DNA from: an uncultured Bacillota bacterium
Lineage (GTDB): Bacteria > Bacillota > UBA994 > UBA5500
DNA length: 10,741 nucleotides
Direction: 5' to 3'
NCBI GenBank assembly: GCA_937874815.1
Contig: CALNBW010000135.1
Coordinates: forward strand, 1 to 10,741
Shown: positions 1-5,541 of the stretch, piece after piece
How the letters are laid out: the number at the start of each line of letters is the position of its first letter
Position numbering within the stretch: the first letter of the stretch is position 1
Program-made: the position numbers and the translations under genes
Notes under the pieces: model-generated
Told to the model about the DNA's origin: nothing
The model's input: the letters and a program-made list of their open reading frames with translations, nothing else
Database searches by the model: none

Positions 1-251
1 TCCTTGTCTTCTTCTGGGCAGCAGGGGGCGCCATCTTCCACTACTACCTCGTCTACCTGCTCCTCCTTAAACTCAATACGCTTGAGTTTGTTCTGCTCTA
101 CCATTTGCATGATAACTGGAGTAGCAGAAAGGGCGAGCCCACCCACAATAAAATACTTGGCATAGGGCCGCATTTTCTTGGAGGCTAGTAGACCCAGCCC
201 AAAAAACGTTGCATTGTTTCCTAGATTGACGTACGTCTTAAATCGTTCCAT
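1..251 (-). CDS. Small hypothetical protein, C-terminus cut off by window edge
   Basis: The gene runs leftward off the window, so only the first 83 residues are visible. The ATG at 249-251 is preceded on the minus strand by a strong AAGGAGG ribosome binding site with suitable spacing, which fixes the start. The product begins MERFKTYVNLGNNATFFGLG. It has two short hydrophobic stretches (about residues 14-24 and 34-48) separated by a basic patch (KKMRPYAK), then a charged tail rich in K and E (about 52-72) and a Cys-Cys pair at 77-78. This suggests a small membrane-associated protein with a soluble charged tail, but I recognise no family. It is divergent from the peptidoglycan-binding gene at 484. 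Coding is well supported by start signal and open frame; function is unknown. Confidence 0.72.
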   Translation of the reverse strand, partial: MERFKTYVNLGNNATFFGLGLLASKKMRPYAKYFIVGGLALSATPVIMQMVEQNKLKRIEFKEEQVDEVVVEDGAPCCPEEDK

Positions 252-431
252 CAGAAAACCTCCTTCTTTAACCTTAGTATGTCTATGTGTTTAACTACGG
301 GAAAATGCGATGAAAGTTGCATTCTCCGTCAACTCCCCTGCTTCGCCTCATACTGCCCCTTACATTCTTCGCGCTTCGTAGCGCTCATTCCTGCCAAAAG
401 TGGCCACGGGCCTGCAAATTAGCATATTGAG

Positions 432-461
432 CACCGGAGGTAGCTATCAGTGCATACTTTG
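432..461 (+). promoter_or_regulatory. Candidate SigK-type (late mother-cell) promoter
   Basis: CACC at 432-435, a 16-base spacer, and GCATACTTTG at 452-461 match the Bacillus SigK pattern as I remember it (mACm, N16, gCATAnnnTA) except for the last base, G instead of A. The predicted transcript would begin near 467, just ahead of the ribosome binding site of the gene at 484. No equally good SigA promoter is visible here. Short motifs like this arise by chance, so this is a suggestion only. Confidence 0.33.
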
Positions 462-483
462 CAGTAGGTGGGGGTGACCAGGA

Positions 484-1254
484 ATGGATGACCAATACCT
501 AGAGTTATACTATTATCCTTTGGGTAGCCGTAACCTAAGTCTCTCGCATCCGCTGAGTAGGGGGAGCGACATCTGGTTGCTACAGCGCTGGCTCAATAGA
601 GTATCGCTGCTGCAGGCCAATTGGCCCGTGGAACTAGTGCCAGAGGATGGCGTACTGAGCAGCACGTTGCTATTAGGGATACGTCAATTGGCCAAACATA
701 TGATGCTTTGGCAGCCCTGGCAGATCTGCGACGTCTCCTATCTCATCTTCGGGCAGCTTACGGGGCGCTTCTTAACATCGCAGCAAACCTTTGGCGCCAG
801 GCAATTGCTTTTAGGCGATGAAGGGCATGACGTCTGGGTGCTGCAGAACCGCCTGGTGGGTGCTAACAGACGGCTGGCTTTGATACTCGGCAGAGCCGCT
901 GACGGAGTTTATGACCGCCGCACCGCCCGTATGGTGCGTGCCTTCCAGCGAGATAGCCAGCCTAGTTTTCCTCATCTGCGGGCCACAGGATACGTTCAAG
1001 CCGACTCGCTGCTCGCCATCTGGGATCGAACAATTTTTGGCGGTCGCGAGTTGCAGCTGGGCGACCGGGGGCTAGATGTGTTGTCATTACAGGAGTTATT
1101 ACAGGGGTTGGGGTATCGAGTAGATCTAACCGGTGTTTTTGATGGGCAGATGCACACCGTCCTTTCCCAGTGGCAGCAAGAGAAGGGCTTAGCTATTACT
1201 GGTCGTTTCACTGCCCTAGAATGCTGGCGCATCGGCTTGGAGAGGGGCTATTAA
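484..1254 (+). CDS. Peptidoglycan-binding protein with three PG_binding_1-like repeats
   Basis: A 256-residue protein made almost wholly of three divergent PG_binding_1 (three-helix wall-binding) repeats, at about residues 20-95, 105-185 and 187-252. Repeats two and three share a visible core: FGxRxLxLGDxGxDVxxLQ near 103-121 and 185-203, then D-G-V/F-(Y/F)-D and a helix ending in (A/S)xQ(R/Q). Repeat one is the most degenerate (SRGSDIWLLQRWLN, then EDGVLSS). There is no signal peptide, transmembrane segment or catalytic domain, so it is not itself a hydrolase by appearance. The ATG at 484 has a purine-rich GGTGGGGGTGA site just upstream. It converges on a LysM-propeller gene, also a wall-binding protein without a signal peptide. 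Lack of export signal together with the SigK-like box suggests assembly onto the forespore from the mother cell, but this is inference; non-classical export or a cytoplasmic role cannot be excluded. Confidence 0.85.
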   Translation: MDDQYLELYYYPLGSRNLSLSHPLSRGSDIWLLQRWLNRVSLLQANWPVELVPEDGVLSSTLLLGIRQLAKHMMLWQPWQICDVSYLIFGQLTGRFLTSQQTFGARQLLLGDEGHDVWVLQNRLVGANRRLALILGRAADGVYDRRTARMVRAFQRDSQPSFPHLRATGYVQADSLLAIWDRTIFGGRELQLGDRGLDVLSLQELLQGLGYRVDLTGVFDGQMHTVLSQWQQEKGLAITGRFTALECWRIGLERGY

Positions 1255-1256
1255 CA

Positions 1257-1296
1257 ATTACAGTCCGGCCTGCATCTTTGGCAGCCGGACTGTAAT
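1257..1296. terminator. Hairpin between convergent genes, possible bidirectional terminator
   Basis: A perfect 13-bp inverted repeat, ATTACAGTCCGGC at 1257-1269 and GCCGGACTGTAAT at 1284-1296, extended inside by TGC/GCA with one bulged C. It fills the 45-bp gap between stops of the convergent genes. Only a short T-rich run follows on either strand, so termination strength is uncertain, but the position fits a shared terminator. Confidence 0.7.
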
Positions 1297-1299
1297 GGT

Positions 1300-2547
1300 T
1301 TACGGCGCACTATTCGCAGCACAGTTCTGAAAGCGCCAATTTGGATGCACGTTGATGCCGTGGGCTGTAATTTGTACCGGGCTTCTATGTAAGCCTACCA
1401 AAGAGATTTGGGGCAGGCGGCTGAGGCAGTTAGGGTAGCTGATGTATTGACCATCGGGAGACCAGGCAATACGTTCACCCAAACAGGCTGTATCTGTCAA
1501 GTCTGTTAGTAAATTCCCCTGGCGGTCTACCAGGCGGATCTGCCCGGTAAGCCCCGTTGGTTGCTCAATTGTAGAGTTATAGGCAAGGGTCTGCCCGTCG
1601 GGCGACCAGCGCGGGAAGAAATCTCTGCCTACCACGGTAAGCGGAGTTGTAAACACGCGGCCACTGGCTAGTTCGGCGATAAGCACTATTGATTTCTCAG
1701 GTCCGCTTTGCATCAGAGCCACAAGTTGTCCACTGGGGTCGACGTTTAGCTGGGAGACAGGGTCTGGGCCACTGATAGTAGTGATTAGCCGTTGGTTCGT
1801 GCCATCAACATTCACTGTCAGTAGCTGCTGCCCATTGCTGGCGGCCCGCGTAAAGATAATCGCGTTTCCACCGGGTAGGAAGGCGGGCGCTTCTCCATTG
1901 GTGACAAAACTGGTAGCACCCATCTGCGCGTTGACCAAAATGATCTGTCCGAGCACTGTAACGGCTATACTCTGATTATCTGGTGCCCAAGCAAATTCAG
2001 CGAACTCACCCAGCCCCCCTAGTAGCATGCGGCTCTGCCTCGTAGTAGCATCAACCACATACAGTGTGCCCCCAGGGCTGACAAGCGCCACTTGGCTGCC
2101 ATCAGGCGACCACGTGGGAACGGTAGCTGGCCCGCCCAGGTTGAAGGTAAGACGGGTGGAACCTACCTGGCTCGGGCTGCGCAACCAGGTATCCCAAACT
2201 CCGTTGGCCCGGGTTGACTGATAGGCGATGCATCCTTTGGTATTAACCAGGATTAAGGGTATTTGTAGGGTTTGGCCAGGAACAATAACGTAGGGCGGGG
2301 TTAGGTTATTGGCGGCGGCGATAACTTCCACGGGCAGGTCAAACCTCTGGGCTATCCGGAACAGCGAGTCGCCAGGTTGCACGCGGACAACTGTGCCTGT
2401 TAGTACAGGAACTAAGAGCTTTTGGCCAGGCATAATTTGATTAGGGTTGGGTAACTGGTTGGCTGCCAAAATTAGCTCCACTGTGCTGCCCAGGCGCATA
2501 GCAATCCGGAAGATTGTATCGCCTGGTTGTACGGTATAAATAAGCAA
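1300..2547 (-). CDS. Two LysM domains fused to a TolB/PD40-like beta-propeller
   Basis: A 415-residue protein starting at TTG 2547, chosen because AAAGGGGGTG lies 5 bases upstream; an in-frame TTG at 2568 would sit ahead of that site and is unlikely. LysM domains at about 3-48 (YTVQPGDTIFRIAMR) and 53-98 (VRVQPGDSLFRIAQR) bind N-acetylglucosamine-containing glycans. From about 105 to the end come propeller blades of the PD40/TolB kind, with WSPDG-type turns (WSPDGSQ, WAPDNQS, FLPGGNA, VDPSGQL, WSPDGQT, WSPDGQY). The terminal HPNW strand probably closes the ring with the first segment (GCIAYQST), giving about seven blades. No signal peptide or membrane helix precedes the first LysM. LysM at the extreme N-terminus without a signal peptide is known from spore proteins such as SafA and YaaH, so a spore-envelope location is plausible. 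The propeller ligand is unknown. Confidence 0.88.
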   Translation of the reverse strand: MLIYTVQPGDTIFRIAMRLGSTVELILAANQLPNPNQIMPGQKLLVPVLTGTVVRVQPGDSLFRIAQRFDLPVEVIAAANNLTPPYVIVPGQTLQIPLILVNTKGCIAYQSTRANGVWDTWLRSPSQVGSTRLTFNLGGPATVPTWSPDGSQVALVSPGGTLYVVDATTRQSRMLLGGLGEFAEFAWAPDNQSIAVTVLGQIILVNAQMGATSFVTNGEAPAFLPGGNAIIFTRAASNGQQLLTVNVDGTNQRLITTISGPDPVSQLNVDPSGQLVALMQSGPEKSIVLIAELASGRVFTTPLTVVGRDFFPRWSPDGQTLAYNSTIEQPTGLTGQIRLVDRQGNLLTDLTDTACLGERIAWSPDGQYISYPNCLSRLPQISLVGLHRSPVQITAHGINVHPNWRFQNCAANSAP

Positions 2548-2595
2548 TAGAACACCCCCTTTGCACAAAAAGCATAGCCATTAGGATTGGCCAAA

Positions 2596-2657
2596 GCAGC
2601 ATGGAGATCATGCTGCGTAGCAGGCTATTGCCCAAACGGGGTGCAATAGCTTGCTAC
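2596..2657. repeat. Two back-to-back hairpins in the spacer downstream of the yitT-family gene
   Basis: First hairpin: GCAGCATG at 2596-2603 and CATGCTGC at 2609-2616, an 8-bp perfect stem with a 5-base loop. Immediately adjoining it, GTAGCAGGCTATTGCCC at 2617-2633 pairs with the segment ending CAATAGCTTGCTAC at 2657: 14 consecutive pairs including one G-T, a 2-base bulge, then three G-C pairs. On the minus strand, in the direction of both flanking genes, only TTT follows, so this is at best a weak intrinsic terminator for the upstream gene. It could instead be a leader structure of the LysM-propeller mRNA or a remnant repeat. Confidence 0.6.
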
Positions 2658-2685
2658 AGTATATGCAAGGGGGCCAGAGGTGCAA
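2658..2685 (-). promoter_or_regulatory. Possible promoter of the LysM-propeller gene
   Basis: On the minus strand TTGCAC (2685-2680) is followed after 16 bases by TATACT (2663-2658). The -10 box matches SigA at five of six positions but the -35 only at three. The same stretch reads GCATATACT, which also resembles SigE/SigK -10 boxes, without a matching -35. Use of this promoter would give a leader of about 100 bases beginning inside the larger hairpin. Weak evidence. Confidence 0.3.
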
Positions 2686-2700
2686 CTTGTCCTTTTTTCG

Positions 2701-3555
2701 TTATCCCTGGGGGCGTCTAAAGGGGTTAAAGTCCTGGAAATGGCCGACCACTTCGTTAGTATCGGAGATAGTCATGAAGGCACTTGGATCTTCCTGCACT
2801 ACTATTTCTTTCAGCTGGGCGATCTCAAACCGGGTGAGCACGCACATCACTACCTTGCGGTGCCCATGTTGATAGGAGCCTTCGCCTTGCAGGAAGGTAA
2901 CACCTCGATGTAGTTGCCCATGGATTTGGGCAGCTATTTCATCGGGCATGCCCGTGATAATCAGGGCAGTTTTTCTTTCCTTAGTGTTCTGGAGGGCGTC
3001 TACTGCCCGTGAGGTTACGAATATGGTAATCAGCGTGTAGAGGGCACCCATCAGGTCAAACAGTAGGGCTGATGCCAAAACGATTAAGCCGTTGAACGCC
3101 AGCATTACTTCGCCCATGGATAAGGAATAGCGCCGGTTGAGAATCACGCCAATGATGTCCGTACCGCCGGTTGAGCCGCCGGCTTTGAGGACTAAGCCCA
3201 ATCCTAGCCCATTCAGGGCACCGCCAAAGACGGATGCTAGAAGCAGATCATCGATAGTCAACATGGTGGGGAAGGAGTTCAGTAGCAGGGAGAAACTTAA
3301 TACAGAAAAAATGGTTAAAGTGATGAACTTGCCACCTATTTTGCGGTATCCCAAGATCAGAATAGGAATGTTGATCAGCAACACTAAGGTTCCAGTTGGC
3401 CAGCCCGTAAGACGGTTAATTAACAGGCTGAGGCCGGTAACCCCGCCAGAAAGCATGCGATTAGGAATGATCAGCTGGGTGTAAGCAAGAGCGGACAAGC
3501 TGGTCCCCAGCAAGATGAGGACGATTGAACGAGAAATCTCTTTGATACGGTTCAC
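2701..3555 (-). CDS. YitT family membrane protein (YitT membrane domain plus DUF2179)
   Basis: A 284-residue polytopic membrane protein. The N-terminal part has about five or six hydrophobic segments (near 9-26, 50-70, 75-93, 105-125, 148-185) carrying the family signatures SGGVTGLSLLI and KAGGSTGGTDIIG. The C-terminal soluble part, from about residue 200, is the DUF2179 domain (TALIITGMPDEIAAQI; VVMCVLTRFEIAQLKEIV; FMTISDTNEVVGHF). GTG 3555 is the best start: length then equals the usual 280-290 residues, and AAAGG lies 9 bases upstream. The frame stays open to 3747, but the extra 64 codons encode no family-like sequence and would span the likely -10 box. Transport or signalling function of YitT proteins is not established. 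It is divergent from the small membrane gene at 3856 and shares direction with the LysM-propeller gene 150 bp downstream. Confidence 0.92.
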   Translation of the reverse strand: MNRIKEISRSIVLILLGTSLSALAYTQLIIPNRMLSGGVTGLSLLINRLTGWPTGTLVLLINIPILILGYRKIGGKFITLTIFSVLSFSLLLNSFPTMLTIDDLLLASVFGGALNGLGLGLVLKAGGSTGGTDIIGVILNRRYSLSMGEVMLAFNGLIVLASALLFDLMGALYTLITIFVTSRAVDALQNTKERKTALIITGMPDEIAAQIHGQLHRGVTFLQGEGSYQHGHRKVVMCVLTRFEIAQLKEIVVQEDPSAFMTISDTNEVVGHFQDFNPFRRPQG

Positions 3556-3578
3556 TCTCTCCAACCTTTCTATTTCTA

Positions 3579-3596
3579 GCAACGCTTTAGCGTTGC
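3579..3596. promoter_or_regulatory. 18-bp palindrome in the yitT-family leader, possible operator
   Basis: GCAACGCT TT AGCGTTGC at 3579-3596 is a perfect 8-2-8 palindrome. It lies between the candidate -10 box at 3617-3622 and the GTG start at 3555, so it would be transcribed, or bound as DNA just downstream of the start point. A dyad this symmetrical is typical of repressor operators, but no regulator is identifiable nearby. Confidence 0.4.
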
Positions 3597-3616
3597 GGGT
3601 ATTTGTGCCTATTACT

Positions 3617-3622
3617 ATTATA
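3617..3622 (-). promoter_or_regulatory. Candidate -10 box for the yitT-family gene
   Basis: The minus strand reads TATAAT at 3622-3617, a perfect SigA -10 box, about 62 bases upstream of the GTG start. The best -35 at normal spacing (TTTCAT, 3646-3641) is poor, so an activator or chance match is possible. Confidence 0.45.
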
Positions 3623-3721
3623 GATGATTGCCAGCAAATGATGAAAGCAAGGTTACGCCTTCTCAACATTGCCGCCAATGGGGTTGTTGCTAAAGGTCGT
3701 GGCTCTACTCTGATCTCTAAG

Positions 3722-3788
3722 GGGGCCGAGGGGGTCCTGCTGGGCACAGGCTGGCGCCAATCGTGCCTACGCAGGACCCCTCAGCCCC
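3722..3788. repeat. Long GC-rich hairpin in divergent spacer
   Basis: The spacer 3556-3855 between divergent genes holds no convincing gene. Besides the TATAAT box and palindrome near the yitT-family start, it contains a 67-base fold-back. GGGGC (3722-3726) pairs with GCCCC (3784-3788); GAGGGG (3728-3733) with CCCCTC (3777-3782); after one bulged G, TCCTGC (3735-3740) with GCAGGA (3771-3776); TGGGCAC (3741-3747) with GTGCCTA (3763-3769, one G-T); and TGG with CCA at the tip. That is over 25 pairs. No T run follows on either strand, so it is not an ordinary terminator. It does not show the conserved loops of SRP RNA, and I could not match it to any known RNA. It may be a structured RNA or a remnant mobile repeat. 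Confidence 0.55.
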
Positions 3789-3855
3789 AAGTCGTTGCTG
3801 CAACAGCCGCGAGGGGAAAATCCATAATTGGGCAGGATAAGCATAGGTGATGATC

Positions 3856-4209
3856 ATGGCTAAGTGGCTCAGTCTTTTAGTATTGTTAGGGTTAATGGCA
3901 TCGCCAGTCTCAACTGCCGCCACTAGCCCGGCAGAGAATATAGTATCCTATCGCTTGTTGCTTGCGGATGGTCAGGTAATTGCCTACACGGAGGCTGTGC
4001 CCCACGTAGGCGACTACTATTGGCAAGCGGATGCGGATAAGTGGTATCATGTGGTTCGGGTAGAAGGAGATGTGGGCTGGCTGGAGCCGACTGCCCCCCC
4101 GGGCGAAAATGGGCGTGCAGTAACGCCGCCCCCAGTAATTTGGGTAACTTTAGTATGGTTCTTTACAGCCATTGTCTGCTTTTTGATGGTTGGGAGACGC
4201 GCCGCGTAG
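3856..4209 (+). CDS. Small secreted/membrane-anchored protein of unknown function
   Basis: A 117-residue protein with a clear N-terminal signal sequence (MAKWLSLLVLLGLMASPVSTA, cleavage probably after STA or one residue on) and a C-terminal hydrophobic helix (about 94-113, VIWVTLVWFFTAIVCFLMVG) ending in a basic GRRAA tail. Between them lies a roughly 70-residue extracytoplasmic domain rich in aromatic residues (YYWQADADKWYHVVRVEGDVGWLEP) and a proline-rich linker. This predicts a single-pass protein with its domain outside the membrane. ATG 3856 is chosen because AGGTGA lies about 5 bases upstream; in-frame GTG 3847 and ATG 3850 would add only a few residues. The middle domain could be a small beta-rich fold, but I recognise no family. 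It is separated by 124 bp from the next gene, so co-transcription is uncertain. Confidence 0.72.
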   Translation: MAKWLSLLVLLGLMASPVSTAATSPAENIVSYRLLLADGQVIAYTEAVPHVGDYYWQADADKWYHVVRVEGDVGWLEPTAPPGENGRAVTPPPVIWVTLVWFFTAIVCFLMVGRRAA

Positions 4210-4333
4210 TTCCCTATGCCTACGTCCCCCTATTTTGCTTGCTGAACAGGGATTGCCGACTTGCATCGCGAATATTACTGCTAGCATATCATTCTAGGAC
4301 CCGGGGACTAGGATAAGGAGGCCTTTAGAACGG
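4210..4333 (+). other. Spacer with TACGTCCCCC motif and inverted GGGGAC
   Basis: No gene or clear promoter is visible in this 124-bp spacer. It holds TACGTCCCCC at 4221-4230, a 10-mer that recurs exactly at 7775-7784, and an inverted GGGGAC at 4303-4308. The ribosome binding site AAGGAGG of the downstream gene is at 4315-4321. Confidence 0.4.
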
Positions 4334-5518
4334 ATGAATCATTGGAGACAGCAGGCCATGACTCTGAATGACAGGCTCGTCCAGATGCGTCGTCATATTC
4401 ACAGATACCCAGAACTAGGTTATAAAGAAGTTAAGACAGCCAGTTATCTGGCTGAAATATTGCGCAGCGAAGGAATCGAGATACGCGAAAATGTGGGGGG
4501 CACCGGATTAGTTGCTACCATTATTGGTGCTTCTCCCGGCCGCACCATAGCGTTACGAGCGGATATGGATGCCCTGCCCGTATATGAGAAAACAGGAAAA
4601 TCCTACTCCTCAAGCATCCCTGGCGTCAGTCATGTGTGTGGCCATGATGCCCACAGTGCCATGCTAGTGGGCGCTGCTTTGCTCCTGCAAAAGAACCGAC
4701 GGCAGATTGCCGGCACGGTTAAGTGCATTTTTCAGGCAGCCGAAGAATGCCCCCCTTTAGGTGGCGTGCGCCCGATGATCGAAGACGGAGTGCTTGATAA
4801 TCCTAGTGTTGATGCTATTTATGCGCTCCATGTAACGCCCGATTTGCCCCTCGGTAAACTGGGTATAGCTCCTGGTTTAGCAATGGCTGCCAGTGATCGG
4901 GTGGAAATCAAGATTCTTGGTTCCGGCGGACACGGATCAGCGCCACAACAGACGGTCGATGCCATCTTGGTCGCGTCCCATGTTGTGGTTGCATTACAGA
5001 GTATAGTTTCGCGCAATACCACGCCTCATGTGCCAGCCGTGTTAAGCATTGGGGTAGCACGAGCAGGGTATCGCTACAATGTAATAGCCGATACAGCCTT
5101 TCTGGATTGTACGGTACGTACTATTGACAGCCATACCCGCCAGCTGATGCAGGACAGAATTGAACAGATAGTAGAGGGAGTAACCATGGCCATGGGAGCG
5201 CGTTATGAACTGCGTTATACTGCTGGCTATCCCCCTGCGGCCAATTACGCAGCACAAGTAGAGCAGGTGGTGCAAGCTGCTGAAGCGGTGCTCGGTGAAA
5301 GCTCAGTTAAGCTGCTAGAGCGCCCATCTTTGACTGGCGAGGATTTTGCTCATTTTTTGGAGCGCATTCCCGGAGCTTTTTTTTGGCTCGGTAGCCGTCT
5401 GGGCGATGGGCATAAGCAGCATCCGGCGCACCACCCCGGTTTTGATCTGGACGAGGCAGTGCTGCCGTTAGGAACAGCTATTTTCTGTCAGATAATAGAG
5501 CAAGAATTATCCCGTTAG
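4334..5518 (+). CDS. M20-family metallo-amidohydrolase/aminoacylase
   Basis: A 394-residue cytoplasmic enzyme of peptidase family M20 (subfamily M20D: N-acyl-amino-acid, hippurate or IAA-amino-acid hydrolases), expected to remove an acyl group from an amino acid or split a small peptide-like amide using two metal ions. Signatures in order: RRHIHRYPELGYKE (19-32); LRADMDALPV (74-83); VCGHDAHSAM with likely ligands Cys102, His104 and neighbour His107; FQAAEE (133-138) with the catalytic and ligand glutamates; LHV with ligand His166; GSGGHGSAP (196-204) opening the dimerisation domain; LTGEDFAHF (333-341); and AHHPGFDLDEAVLPLG with C-terminal ligand His367. Length is normal and all key residues are present. 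No signal peptide. AAGGAGG lies 12 bases before ATG 4334, slightly far but unrivalled. Tex follows 23 bp after the stop, so the two are probably co-transcribed. Exact substrate cannot be read from sequence. Confidence 0.94.
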   Translation: MNHWRQQAMTLNDRLVQMRRHIHRYPELGYKEVKTASYLAEILRSEGIEIRENVGGTGLVATIIGASPGRTIALRADMDALPVYEKTGKSYSSSIPGVSHVCGHDAHSAMLVGAALLLQKNRRQIAGTVKCIFQAAEECPPLGGVRPMIEDGVLDNPSVDAIYALHVTPDLPLGKLGIAPGLAMAASDRVEIKILGSGGHGSAPQQTVDAILVASHVVVALQSIVSRNTTPHVPAVLSIGVARAGYRYNVIADTAFLDCTVRTIDSHTRQLMQDRIEQIVEGVTMAMGARYELRYTAGYPPAANYAAQVEQVVQAAEAVLGESSVKLLERPSLTGEDFAHFLERIPGAFFWLGSRLGDGHKQHPAHHPGFDLDEAVLPLGTAIFCQIIEQELSR

Positions 5519-5541
5519 TTAACTTTGAGGAGGACCAACCC

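Noticed and set aside
422..460. SigE promoter formed by GCATATT (422-428) and CATACTTT (453-460)
   Set aside because: Both boxes look good individually, but the 24-base spacing is about ten too long for SigE; the SigK reading fits better.
2441..2635. 64-codon minus ORF overlapping the LysM gene start
   Set aside because: It lies in a different frame from the LysM domain and reads through the hairpin pair; no binding site or family resemblance.
3556..3747. N-terminal extension of the YitT-family protein (frame open to 3747)
   Set aside because: The extra residues are unlike the family, span a TATAAT box and palindrome, and GTG 3555 gives the normal family length with an upstream binding site.
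3722..3788. SRP RNA or 6S RNA
   Set aside because: The hairpin lacks the GGAA-type apical loop and internal loops of SRP RNA and I cannot identify the central bubble and flanks of 6S RNA.
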